Origin: Acholoe squamosa
Lineage: Eukaryota > Annelida > Polychaeta > Phyllodocida > Polynoidae
Assembly (NCBI GenBank): GCA_949317995.1
Contig: OX439036.1
Coordinates: 24,774,854-24,838,853, forward strand
Reading direction: 5' to 3'
Length of the DNA: 64,000 nt
Translations under genes and position numbers: made by a program
The notes under the pieces: generated by a model
Seen by the model: only the letters and a program-made list of their open reading frames with translations
Databases searched by the model: none
What the model was told of the DNA's origin: nothing
Shown: piece after piece, positions 1-12,516 of the stretch
How the letters are laid out: every line of letters starts with the position of its first letter
Position numbering within the stretch: the stretch's first letter is position 1

Positions 1-2158
1 CTGGTCAATATAAAACACCCAACCCACATAGACTTGAAAAAAAAAGAATGAAAAAAATGCACGTGGATAATATGCATTGGGGATCTACCACTGGATGCTA
101 AATGAATAACGCGTCTGCTATTATCTTAGGTGTGATTGCTCTGCCCTTCATCTTTAAGGGATGCTAGGAGGGAGTCAAGCATAGAGCTTAGCAAGCCTGT
201 GTATGTGTCCGATTTTTTGCAGACAGAATTCAGAGGAGAGACGACTGTTGTTTCACCAGTTCACCTGTGTCCGAAATCTGCTCCCGGGTATCTGCTTCAT
301 ATTACTGTCACAGGACACTGCACCTGTCTGGGACCAAGAGTCTATATTGGTGCGAAATAGAAAGGACAGAACTTTTAATCACCTCTCTGTCCTGGCTCCA
401 AGGCCACAAAGTTTAGTGTTACTTTCCCCATACGAATATTATTACGGACCTTGAAATGCGTCAAACCAGACATTTCTTAAACGTGATATTCAAATAAACC
501 CATATCCACACAAACCAGACGAGTTTAATTTAAGTTGACCTTTTCTTTATTGGGAAAATTGTACATCTGAAAATTGTACGGTATGTTGCTAAAGTTTGCA
601 CAACATTTCGACTTATTCCATAAGTCTTCCTCAGGCAGCAGTATACTGTGGTTAAGTCTGTAGCACGTGGAGTTGGAACGTCTTGATGTTTCTGAGGCGT
701 AGGAAGCAGATCTTCATGAGGGGGGGCAGCGAGGGCCCCATCATATGTATATACATGTAATAGAATTTGTATAGAAAAATTTCCCCTTTCCCATCACTAT
801 ATTAATCTAATTTGAGATGCAAAGTTTTAGCTTCTTCAATTCTATCATGAGTTCATGGTAAATTGGGGGGGGGGCAGACATATATACTTAGGCCCCACCT
901 CTATTATGTTAGGCCCCACCTCCATTATGAAAAGTGGGGGGGCAGGGGGGTCCCCCCCCCACTTTTCCTACGCCCCTGCAGTTTTTTGGGTACTATTGTT
1001 GGCTTGTTGTCGTGGTGGCTGTAGATAACATGGTTTGTTTTTTAGTTTAGTATGTTATCAGTGGATTGTTAACTCAGAAAGCCGAGTTTTAAGAGACAGG
1101 TAGGAGCTGGGGAAATTTTTAAGACCGGAAGTGAGTATTTCTGAGAAGAGGTGGTTGAGTTTACCCTCAAAATATAGGGCAGCAATGTGCATTGCTCGTA
1201 ACTCAAAAAGAAATAAAATTTAAATTTTTTGGCAGATGTTATGTACCATAAATTCTTTGATTTGAGTTCCATATATTTGAATCAATTCAAAATTGTAGTT
1301 TATTGCAAGGTCAGTAATGCAGGTAATGGTGCTTGTATCAGAGAATTTAAGGTAATTGCAGTTAGTTAGACTTTCTGCTGTCCCAAAGCTCTGGCCCCTT
1401 GATAGTCTTTTCCATTACATTGTTTCTCCAGAATTAAAATTAATAGCCTTGAACAAGTCTAGCTTATGGTCTGACATCAGCACTCCCATTCACAGACAGG
1501 AACCAACTCCAAGCAGGTGTTAAGTAGTGTTATAGTCCTATACTTTCACAAGACATCTGCTTGGAGGACCAGATGCTACTCACCCAGGTTATTTGCACCA
1601 CCAAACCACTATTCGCATAACTCCCGCCAAAACTGCGCTATTCACACCACATTGCCAAAAAAGGCGGGAAAGTTGATACATGAATCAACATCATATACCT
1701 TCACCATTGGAGGCAAAAAGTGTCTTATGGCTGCCAACCAACTGACTCTGTAGAATATAGACAATTACTCAAAATTTACACTAGTTGGTACTGAAATACA
1801 TTTTCCTGCAAGACCCCTACATCTCCTCCTTTAATGACACTACAAATTCACTAAGTAATTCTGCCTCTTATATATAAAATTTCCATCTTCTTTTAAACTT
1901 ATTCGCACCACCAAAATGACTGAAAATGAGAGGACCCTAGTTGTCTCCTATAACTCTTTTTGAGTTAATTACACCAAAACCATTAAATATGAGATGAAAT
2001 GAAACCTGTCATGTGATAGTGTACATGTTCAAGATCATGGAGGTCTAATATTTACCTCTTATAAGATTCTAATCTTTGTCAAATTTAGGTTTGAAAAGAA
2101 GAAGGTCACCTGAAGTCCAACTTAGACACTTGGTGCACTCAATGCTTTTCTATGGGGG
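1..2158. other. Gene-free stretch, decayed repeats
   Basis: No coding exon is recognised. Near 1065 there is a near-palindromic motif (AACTC...GAGTT) that recurs near 4935. Words such as 'ttcgcaccaccaaaa' and 'ggcgggaaagtt' around 1600-1910 recur in the opposite orientation around 5070-5110. The segment therefore looks like remnants of a dispersed repeat whose ends I cannot fix. G-rich runs occur near 865-960. Confidence 0.4.
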
Positions 2159-2626
2159 TGTGGTGGTCCCGCGTCGTCTTCGAGGTACCTTCGTGGTCCT
2201 CGTGGGCGACATCGAGAGCACCTCTATTACCCGACGCCTGGGGGCGCTGGAGTCCAGCGCCACGTCACCACTTGGTCACATGGCCCTCGACTCCGGTGTA
2301 TATAAGGCCGTTGTACGGCCTTCCTCAGGGTCAGTCCAGCCCCGACTGACCATCGTGAGCGATGGTTGGCGGCTGCCCGGCTACCATATTCTAATACTCC
2401 TCTGTGCTGCTGCACAGAGGAGGTGTATGTGGAATATCAACTGTAGACACTAGAAGGCCTAGTGTCGAACCTGTTATAGAGTTCAAACTCTGCCACCTGT
2501 AACTGTGATCGAGAACGGCTGATGCCTATGTGTTATTAGACAATAAAGTTTTAACTGGAACCTGAATAGTTGTTCTTTGTTGTTTATCGAAAGATTCGAT
2601 TGAACATCGAGGGGTAGAACACTACA
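2159..2626 (+). mobile_element. LTR of a retrovirus-like element (solo LTR or 5' LTR remnant)
   Basis: A 468-bp block begins TGTGGTGG and ends ACTACA, so it has the TG...CA ends of an LTR. A TATA-like box (gtatataagg) lies near 2298 and an AATAAA signal near 2541, in the order expected for U3-R-U5 on the + strand. The flanks share GGGG on both sides, a possible short target duplication. The bases just after the 3' end (ggggtgacattttggg) could be a primer-binding-site remnant, but no gag or pol follows. It is therefore a solo LTR or a heavily truncated fossil. The base composition is more GC-rich than the surroundings. Confidence 0.65.
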
Positions 2627-5326
2627 GGGGTGACATTTTGGGTGACAGGCTTTCCCGCCCTTTTCAGCAGGATGGTGTTCTCAATGTTTATTATTTAATA
2701 GGGGGGAACTGATGTGTTTCCAGCCAAGGGGCAATGGGAGATGAATATGCCATACCATAGTGTTTTCTTTTTGGTTGGTTCCAATTTGAAAATAGCAGTA
2801 TATAACTCTGTATAATAGCATTATTCTGACACTCAATATGGAATGAATATAGGAAAAAATATGATATATTGTAGGCGACAGATTTTCTGATACTTGGTCC
2901 ACCTATGTTAAGTACATCCAGTATCCCCCCTGCTAAAATATGAGCCAGCTGCAACTGCTTAGTTCACTCATAACTCACCAGGAGGCACCACCTCTATAGA
3001 ACAGTGCTCATGTCACCTACATCCTGTCACCCACTGCATGCAATTTAAATCACATTCATACAAAAAAAAAATGCTCCTTTCTGAGTTACCAGCGATAACA
3101 ATCGCTTCAGCACTCGTTGTCCTTTGCAATATGACTTGTTGTGTCCCCGTCAAACCAGACATAACTGAAACATGGTATTGATCAAGATATTAATTTGTCT
3201 ATGAATTCAGATATACATATCACCGTAGACTGTACCATATGACTATGTCAATGTATCGGTCTGATCATCTGCATTGTACCAGCATTAACCTGCAGGTAAA
3301 TGTATGGTCGGATGGGTAGGAATAAAATGGCAAATGGCAAAAATGGCAATGACAAAATTATAAAAACGTTCTTTTCTTCGAATCATTTAGCGTACATGTT
3401 AAACATGATTTTATCCATGTGACGCTGTATGGCCCAGACTGTTACCTTTTAGCACCGATCGTGAGCAGCAAACTAAAAAGGTTCATTTTGCACCCTCCAA
3501 TTACACCTAACAACCCCTGCACCACCCCGTCCATTATCTGAACATTCAGAAGGACCACTGCTCCTACCAGCCCACATGTAGATGTTCCTGTTATAGAACT
3601 GCAGACTATTAAAGATAGACTTCAATGTCTGACTGAAAAGTTAAAAATGAAACTGGTTCAGCTGTTGATCAGTGAAGCGGAATCCCTGTTTGGGACCCAT
3701 GTCTATAAACAATACTCTGTCTCTATGGTCTTGGCGCTGACCAAAAAAAAATTCATGTCTCAAGCACACTCTCAGAAATAACTGCAGAATCTACCAGCTA
3801 TTCTTGTATCGTAAAAATGAACCACCGCATTATTTCAACACCCTTATTTTTACACTGCAGGGAGACTGTCAAACATTCAAAAAACTCTCATGGCAGTTTC
3901 CACTTCTTTAGGTTTCTGGCGGCAAGCAAACAACCAACAATTTGAATGGCATGCACATGTAAATGTAAATTGCATATGGACCATTTATTTATAAGACGTA
4001 GCCTCTTGCTTAGATTTGGCTGGAGTTTTTCCCATTGATTTGTTGAAACTAAGAATAAGCATGTGAAATTTTAACAAGAGGGAATGCCCAGTGCAATGTG
4101 CGAACTAAACGCACCTAAACCACGATGACACCTTCAATAGAAAAAAGGGAAAGAGTCTGTGGTTATTTCATGTATAGCCGAGGTTTAAGCCTCTTAACCC
4201 GCAGTTCTTTAGGGTTACTCTGTATAACCCAGTCCAGAGCACGAAATTCTGCCAGGATTGACCTTGGTTGTGCAGGCAGATAAAAAAGCAATAAATGTTA
4301 AACTGTGGTCACAGTCTCTCCTCTAGACACCGCATAGTGTAACCTGATCCAGGGTATGTAGATAACACCAAATTGCAGAGTATCTGCCTGATAACAAAAT
4401 ATGACAAAAGTCTTCATCAGGCAGTTATTATCCCCAAACAGGGAAATTAAGCATGAACAGAGCTCCATATAGACATTCTGATCATAATTGTAGTCCTACT
4501 AGAAGTAATAATACAGATTTATGTTCAGGATATTGTTATCAATCTCTGTACATTAAGACCTTTACATAATACTACTTCTAATAGGGTTACAGACTTAATT
4601 GAAACACTCAAATGGAGCACAACCCATATTTGATACACTCATCCAATGATATTAGCAACTTATTGAAGGATTCAATAACTTTTGCTTTCAAGGCATAGAA
4701 TATTCTGAGATACAAGAGCTGCTGGTCATGTTCTACTAGTATTTTTGACAGCTTTATGACCTGGGGCTGTCGCCCCAATGTAACCACACTCCTCACTTTG
4801 TGGTTAGGAGACATGCCCTTCTGAAATCGCTCCTGGAGGAGCTTTTTCAAATCTAAGTAAGTAAGGGTGAACCAGTACTTATTGGTCAATCCTAGGTGTT
4901 TCACACATTTGATTGTCAAATTGAGACAATGATTAACTCGAAAGACGAGTTATAAGAGTGGGGTAAAAATTCACCCTGATTCAGTGCCTCCTAACAGTAG
5001 GTTAATAGAGAGAAAAAAAAATAAGACGCTTTTAGCCCTGTGTTAAATCCTATAGGTGGTGCAAAAAAACAAACTTTCCCGCCTCTTTGGTCCGGAGTGG
5101 TGCGAATAATTGATGAATGTTGATGAATTTGCCGTAATTGGATCCGTCTCTGTTGTCGTAAAAGGGGTCGTTATTATTTTTTTTCCAATTATTCTCTGTT
5201 ATAATGTAGAAATATGATACAGAAGGGCAAAAGGATTATCATTAGAATCGATATGTTTGATTAAAAATATAAAAAATTACGTGTTCGCCCTGTCATTAAT
5301 TCGCATCACAAAGCCGTGGTTGTGCA
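2627..5326. other. Gene-free stretch with one unrecognised open frame
   Basis: No confident gene is seen. An unrecognised open frame lies at about 3543-3783 and is listed separately. A 103-codon frame on the - strand (4608-4919) looks protein-like in composition but matches no family I know. It abuts the repeat shared with the 1065-1690 region. Confidence 0.35.
3543..3783 (+). other. Unrecognised open frame, possible exon or exon relic
   Basis: This frame has no ATG at its start and stays open for about 80 codons between stops. The middle reads like a helical, coiled-coil-prone protein (key residues IELQTIKDRLQCLTEKLK, then QLLISEAESLFG). The amphipathic spacing of L, I and V is what draws attention in otherwise AT-rich noncoding DNA. 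There are no convincing splice sites at either edge. It could be a lost exon, a transposon ORF fragment or chance; I cannot assign a family. Confidence 0.2.
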
Positions 5327-5650
5327 AATTGACCCAAATAACCATGGAAATTGGGTCGGGCATGCACAGATAGAACCAAAATCCAACATGGCGGACAGCG
5401 AGAAAATTGACTTGTGGGGCTATAACAGTAAAAAGATAGGGTATATTCAATTCGATTGATATTGCCAAAGATGCATGGATTATATTCAAAAAGCCATTAA
5501 TTTCAAGTTAAATCGATAGAATATATCATTTCTCCGTCAAAAATGCTACTTCCGGCAAGGAGGGGTCGCGCATGCGCACAGAACATCAAAATCCAAAATG
5601 GCGGACAGGGAGACGATCGACTCACGGTGCCATCGAAACTGCTGGATTAT
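5326..5650 (+). promoter_or_regulatory. Duplicated promoter-like block with NRF1- and YY1-type sites
   Basis: Two diverged copies, offset by about 210 bp, share the order GGGTCG-CATGC-CACAGA, then CAAAATCCAA, then ATGGCGGACAG. The second copy has a perfect NRF1 palindrome GCGCATGCGC (5568-5577), a YY1-like AAAATGGCGGA (5595-5605) and an ETS-like CTTCCGG (about 5549). This triad is typical of broad metazoan promoters at the start of a gene. Each ATG opens a short frame (MADSEKIDLWGYN-like in copy one; MADRETID- in copy two) that soon ends or drifts. The likeliest reading is a promoter plus first exon that was duplicated or copied and then decayed. No downstream exon was identified. Confidence 0.4.
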
Positions 5651-8600
5651 AACAAAATGGAGGAGAATGTCAGTGTCCCATGCCTTTTTATGGTTAATCT
5701 GGATCCATATTCAACACCTCCTGATATTGTGCAATGCTTAACTCGCCAGGAGAGGAGTTATTTGCCAATGAAACATGCAAGCGATACTGGGTGTATTCTC
5801 CATAGGCTTAACCATTGACAGTGATAATGCTCGAAGAAAACATGAGGTTAGTATCAGAAGGGGCCTAAAAGAAGAGATTAAGTGCCCTTTCGAGTTACTT
5901 GCATTGCAAAATGCTGTCGTATATTTATACCTCGTAATCCTACGCAACTGTGGATCTGAACAAGAGAATGGCCAACTGTTGTGGAACAGTGTCTATAGCA
6001 AGCAGTATAGGGCATAGAGACGAGATGCTGGCTCATGATGATCGTCTAGGGGGTGTTCATTGGTGAGACCAAGTGGGCGATGCGATCACCATATGGAGCG
6101 AAAACACACAGGTAGGGAATAGGGAGCAGGAAAAACAGGACATGTTCAAATAGCACCCTGGCTCCCACCTTTGTATGCGCCCTGCCGTCGAATATAAAGT
6201 ACCGGAAGTAGAGCGAGCTGCGAAATTTCAGTCACACGAGCGACATGAATGTAATGTGAAAAAAATGACGATGTTTAATTCTCGCATTAGTATGCCTGCT
6301 CGGCAGAAAGGGAGGGATTTGTTGAGTCGACTTGAACCTGAACTTACAGGATGTGCATATATTTCTGCGAACCGTTAGGTGCGCCAGGTGGGTGGGCGAG
6401 GGGCTACAGGTGAGGGCAGGGGAGAGGACATGCATCATTTTGGAGGTATAGAGATGAGCGTTAGGTTCTAAGATAGGGAGAGGAAGGTTGAACTGCATGG
6501 GGATGGGAAGAGGGAAAGAGGGAACAGCATGGACCAAGGAGGAATGAGGGCCAGAATATGTAATCACTGGAACCATGGAGGGGAGGGGCCCCACGGGGAG
6601 GGGTGAATGCATTTAGGATTCATATAAAGAAATGGTATGGGGAGGTTATTATTAGTAACCAGTACTTATTGGTCAATACATGTAACACAAAACTTTATGA
6701 ATTTATTAGGGCATTGCAATCTATCATTGGGAACCCCCAAAAGCTGATCACAATGATGCACGTCCATCGATCGGTCAGTATCGTAATCATGGGATGTATG
6801 CCTTTTTTTGAAAAGTAAAATCATAGTTCCTCAAAGTTTGAGGTAAGTTCAGAGTACGGCAGAAAGGACATAGGGATAATAACTTTCAGTAGACGTCATA
6901 CCTATGGATATGAACATGGGGACAAACAATCATATAGACATTAACAGAGTTTGTACTTTTGACTGATGTTCTAGATCCTTGAGGGGAAGAGATGGATGTC
7001 AAGGTGGGTGGCTACAGGTGATCAGAATAGGTGTGGATGGAGGGGGTGACTAGCTCAGGAGAGATATGTGGTGGTGGGGGGGTGGTATTTGCAGTGGTTG
7101 GGTTTCAACGGAGCAGGACCAAACAAACACGGTCTGCAGACAAACAGGTCACAAACAAGTCGGCTACAGGACGACAAGCTGCCTGTATAGTCAAGACCTA
7201 AGAATTTGGCAAGCTGGGGGTCGTAATCCCCAAATAAGAGTGCTAACTTGTGAACATCAGTTACCATCACCTCACACCATTTAGATATCTCACTGAAATG
7301 GTAATTTAGGAGAAGCTCACACCCTCCTTAAATTAACACAATTCAAGATCACAGGTTTACAAATCTCATTTATGGTGGAAATTGGACCCTGGAGGTGATA
7401 AAACTGACCGCAGGGCATTTGTGGATTCACCCTCTGGGTGAACTTCTTGTAATTTATAAACCCCTGGACTTGGAACTCCAGCCCCCTTTGTCGGCATGGC
7501 CAAATTCTTAGGTCTTGACTATAGCAGGGACTGCATGGATAGACAGGGGGTGCACTCAGCCACCCTCTATAGGTCACTATATGCTACCCTACAGGAGGAC
7601 CCTGAGACTCTTCCATCCTACCCATCCCACATATGGTCCTCCATCTTAACACTTATTCCCCATCAGTAAATCCTGATGAGAACTGCTAACATCCATCGAG
7701 CTCCCTTTTCTGTCATATCATTATATACTTTGAGGATATGGAATAAAGGATGGGAGCGGGCGGGGGGGGGGGGGTCTTGTTATCAAGGATTTTGTCTGAC
7801 TGTAGGTAGATATAAACAAGTAGACAGCGGCCCCAGACAGCTAGTCAGTGATTTCCATTCCTAACAGACATTTTCTTTATTTATCGGCAGTAGTCGTAGT
7901 CACAAATATGGGCATAATTTGCGACTCATAAGTATCATTCAGATCAAATCGTCCAATGCATACATGTAAATGATAGTATAACATTTAATCTAGATTTCTC
8001 TGTATACTTATGTATTCTAGTGAATCAGGCAAAGTTGTTTAGGTAATTGAAGGTCAACAATTCAATTTGTCGAAATAGGATGTCATTGGCCTTAGTCAGA
8101 TCGATGACGTGGCTCCCAGAGCAGTTATGACTGCATTCTGTATTGACAAATTATGAGGTTTTGCTATATGGCAACTTGCTACTTGGCATTTTGAATGCTC
8201 AGAAGTAATTGAATTCAAATGTAGGAAAGTGGGCCCCGATATCTAGTGGACATCTATCAGACACAGAGAACCTGTATATACATGTCCTGTAAAGCATGTG
8301 CAATCCATAGCATGTGCGGGATGTTCGATTCAGATTTCGATGAAAGATTTAGAGTCACAATTCTTGTAAATCATAACTATATGTAAGAGATGTTCTTGAT
8401 ATCAAGTCCAGTTCCAAGTAAGCAATGGTGTCAGGCTGCATAAGGAGGAGCACATGATGACATATTTACTTTGATGTTGTTTAGCTGTGCTGACAATGCC
8501 CCATTGTCCCCCAGCTCCATCCTCAGCAGGCCGCCATCTGTCACCCTCTGCTGACTGTCCTGGGAGGCTGGGTTACCATGGTGATGACATCAGCATCCCA

Positions 8601-10793
8601 TAGAGCCATGTATGGTTGGCACATGGAGGCCGCCATCTTTTTCCCCGAAGACTCCACCTTCGGTTGTTGTCCCCCTGAGCAGAGTTAGGTTGCTGTGAGA
8701 CTCCACCTTCGGTTCCACAAGTGTTCCTGGTTTGTCTGGCCCTGTCTATGGGACCACGCAAACTTGCTGTCCTCAAAAAGAGTAGGGGAGGTGCTATAAG
8801 CGGTTTTCTCCCTCGTCCCTCCTCATAGATTTGATCTCTGATCACTGCTGTGGTGGACAAACAGCTTTTGAAAAAAATAAATACCTGTCCAGACTGTCAA
8901 CAAAAGAATGTACTCTATGCCCGATCAAAGATGAGAAAATCTTGTGAAAAGTCTCGTGAAACTAATGAATCAACCAACCAACCATTACTGTTCATTTAAA
9001 ACACACGGGCATACATGATGTGTATTGGACTGAGGTACCAATTATCCCATTAGACTTGGGGCTGCCTTTCTCCCTGCTTATAAATATAGTTGGGGCTGAC
9101 TAGCTGTTGTTGATCCGTTATGGCCCTGAAGATGGCCACCAGCTCCAGAAAGTAAGGATCCTGTGAGCATCGAGGGACAAACAGCAAGAGAGTGGTTATT
9201 CAACTCTTTTACGATTACTCCCGATCCTGAGATGTCATAAGAATAGAGTCGGATTCAGGTAGGCAGAAGCCTCTGCAAGCAGCACGCATTCAGGACTGTA
9301 CAGTGAAGCTGATGCTTGCCAAGCGTCCATGTCAGCAGCTATTGCACTCCTGGGCGCAAAAGGGTCACTTCTTGCAGAATGTTCCTGGCCCTCTTTGGAG
9401 ACGAATGTTGACGCGGCCGTGGTTCCCAGGGTGCCCGGCCAAACGATCAAGGATATAGGGTAAAGTGACCCTGAGTTGTCCACTTGGACCTCTGTGCAAC
9501 CTTTAACTTTTTCTAGGATCTGTGCTATAGGAGGCTAATCTGTAGGGAGCATCACAAAATGATTATGACGATTATCCTGAAGTTTCTATCTTTCCAGTAA
9601 ATAAGGTTAGAACCCTTATACACATGTCCATCAGGCCCTATAAGCCCTCATTTCCTAAGTGATGTGTATTTCTCTTTATCAGTACCATGAGTCAGCCCCC
9701 AGTACCTTGAGTTGGCCACATCATATTATAAATCCACTACCATGTTGGAGAGTGTCTATTGTGTATTTAATGCAAGGAAAGGGCGGATTTTTCAGTTTAC
9801 TGGTAATTGAAAGGATGTAAATGTAATCCATATACAAACTTCAGTTAAGGTTAACTCTGTTCCTTGATTACTAGGACATTAGTGTGAGTTTATCCTCATT
9901 TACTATTTGCACTTCAATATAAGTGGTCTGCAAATCATCAGAAGCCCATCTCTATTTGCATGGATATAATCCCAACTATACTGTGGTTGACAGGCTGTTG
10001 AAGGCGATAGACCAAAAATTGCCAGAGATGAAAGGATAGCAGGTGCTGCATTTCCTATGCTTTATCAGTGTAAATACCTTAAAAGTCTCTAAGGTGGTCA
10101 TTGGTAATCTCAATTTTGCCCTATACACATGCAAAGTGGCCGACTCAAGGTACATGGACGACTCAAGGTCACTCTACCCTATGCCAGATCTCATATGAAT
10201 TTGAATTATATTCAGATGAGATCATCTGAAACTTATGGAAACTTACATGGAAGATTATTATTCAGATGAGATCTCATCTGAAAACAGTCAGAAGTGTGTG
10301 ACAGCATGGTCCCACCACGTCCCTGAGGAACTGAGGTGGCGTGAATGTTTGTCTCCAGTGTGATGTCATTCTACTTCCGGCCAGGTACAAATCCCAAGAA
10401 GAGACCCAGATGCCTCCTGGCTCCCTTCTCCCGTCATATGTTTGGGAAAAACCCTCGCATATAGCTACAGGTTTTACACGACTTTTAGTTCCTGCTACGA
10501 TACTGAAACATCTAATCAAAATTCTGAGGTGACAGAATGTTTTTAATAATATTTTAACAACAGTGTGGGTATTGATTTTAGTGGGAAGGGGCGAACATTG
10601 TAGGCCCTGAAGGGGAAAAGTTAACCGCTTACAGGTTGAAAAAAGGCATGTTTAGAATACAAAAATTTTCAGACACCTCCGAGGGGGACCACCATTCCCC
10701 CAACATTCCACAATCCCCACTGTTAAAAAACCGAATGGGGGGGGGCTACGTGTCAGGGCATTGGGGAGTAACTAACGGGAGGAGAGGAATAGG
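5651..10793. other. Gene-free stretch
   Basis: No exon is recognised in either strand. A foldback pair lies at 7184-7522. Two palindromic ATTCAGATGAGAT-type words lie at about 10210-10285. A poly-G tract lies near 7763. Short open frames in this stretch show no domain. Confidence 0.4.
7184..7522. repeat. Inverted repeat (foldback) with 25-bp arms
   Basis: The word beginning TATAGTCAAGACCTAAGAAT is present near 7184 and again as its reverse complement near 7498-7522, separated by about 290 bp. The arms appear perfect over about 25 bp. This is the layout of a small foldback or MITE-type element, but no target duplication is evident. Confidence 0.45.
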
Positions 10794-10801
10794 GTTCCAG
10801 A

Positions 10802-11252
10802 TAGGACTGTCATTGATATCCAATTTATACCTATTTCGATTATCACTATTTTTGTCTCGATATTTCGATTATATCGATTATCTAGATACAGTCCAAAATC
10901 TCCTTGATGTGGGTCTTTAAACAGTGACAGAAATTTTCAAATACTCCAAATAGAAGAAAAGTTAGAGCCATTTGTATGTTTCTACTCTTTATCCAATTGA
11001 AAATATCTTTTGATGTTATCAAACATTTTAACAATTGATACTTTTCATATCGTCCTACATTTTGGTCAATAACTCTGGTTCTAATAGGAATTTTTACAAA
11101 ATTCTTTCAGCATTTGAAAGCCATATATCTGCATTTTATGGGGCAAGAAAGATTCTAGTATCGATACACTTGTTTATCGATACTAGAATCTTTCTTATCG
11201 ATATTTTGTAAATGACGATGTATCGATTTGGGGGGTATCGATGACACTCCTA
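10802..11252. mobile_element. Non-autonomous hAT transposon (451 bp)
   Basis: The ends are TAGGACTGTCATTGATA on the left and, read inward from the right, TAGGAGTGTCATCGATA. The flanks carry a perfect 8-bp target duplication, GTTCCAGA (10794-10801 and 11253-11260). An 8-bp duplication with TAGGG-type ends is the hallmark of the hAT superfamily. The interior is non-coding, rich in TCGAT words, and contains a 22-bp-arm hairpin. Confidence 0.85.
11145..11196. repeat. Perfect 22-bp-arm hairpin inside the hAT element
   Basis: The arm AAGAAAGATTCTAGTATCGA(TA) is followed by an 8-nt spacer (cacttgtt) and its exact reverse complement. A perfect stem this long in a decaying element suggests recent formation or selection, or simply a second small foldback. 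Confidence 0.8.
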
Positions 11253-12516
11253 GTTCCAGAGCACTGTAGTCGGAAAATCATAAGACACCGATTGATAAAT
11301 TAATGTGAGATCATTGCCCACTCTGCATCACTCTGCCAGATGGCCGCAGAATCCCCTGACCTCACTCACCTTGTAACCCCCACTGAACAGGACTCGAGTT
11401 GGGAACGTTTGCAACTGGGTACATTTGGGGAGGTGACCAATTCTCAAGAAGAACGTGAGAATCAGAGTTTCTCAAGAATGTAATACATCACCTTCTACAA
11501 GAACAGACATGTCTCTGAGTTCCTCAATGGCCCCCAGACGTAAAACTAAACAAACAAACAAGAATAGACCAAGTCATTAACTCTAGAGTGACTGGAGATA
11601 TTCTCATATATGAATCTTGAGATCATCTTAGGATCTAGACTTGAGAACGTTCTTGAGTACTGGTATAAGATTTTTTGGTTTGTCCACATTTCCAGGAGAT
11701 AATCAATCTCAGTTCTTGTCGGGACTTCAGAAACTCCTGGGACTCTCTTTAGATCTTGTTTAGTGGGCCTCATAGAAATCTCACATCAGGGGATGCACCA
11801 AGTTAGTCTTGGGGATACTGTCTAGTTGTGACCCTTTCCACGTTCAGGTCATTATCAAAAGCTGCGGATGAGTGGAATGTCTGACGTATATGTATAGCCT
11901 CGCAAATTAATAACCCTGTTGATCGGAGTACTTTTGATAATTACAAACCTTGAAACTAGTAATGCAAATATGTAGTATAGGGAGTTAAAGGGTTAATGGG
12001 TACATATAACATCTAAATAATGTGCAGGCTAGCAGAAAAGATACACCCTTACACCCTCTCATAGGCTACCGTTTCTACTTTAATTCCTGCTCACATGAAT
12101 GGAAATTGATGTTTGTCTCAATTTGTGCAAATATCTGGTCCTACATAGCCATAGGGCCCCTGATACAATGAGCATGGCCTGTACAGTCCAAAGAGCATTT
12201 TTGGCTTTTGTCCTCGTCCCATAAGGCCCATTTATCCAAGGTCATCACATGACAGTTGACAGGGGAAAATATCATATTGACAGCAGATTTTCTTTTAACT
12301 TTGACAGTTGACAGGTGAATTTTCAGGTTTGACAGTAGTATTTTATGTTCCATTTTATGTTGTTTCCATATTGGAGATAAAAAAGTTCAAGTTGAATTTT
12401 TTCAAGGTGTGGCCCTCCATGGCTTCCGTAGTAAAGAGCATCGGACATGGAGGAGAGAAGAATTCAGTAACTGAGAAATAGTGTGCTGTCAGGTATTGGT
12501 CCTACTGGGCATATGT

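Noticed and set aside
2076-2453. 125-codon open frame
   Set aside because: It lies mainly inside the LTR at 2159-2626, overlapping its TATA box; it has no domain and is explained by GC-rich LTR sequence.
4608-4919. 103-codon open frame on the - strand
   Set aside because: The composition looks protein-like, but no family, splice context or promoter is recognised, and it abuts a dispersed repeat.
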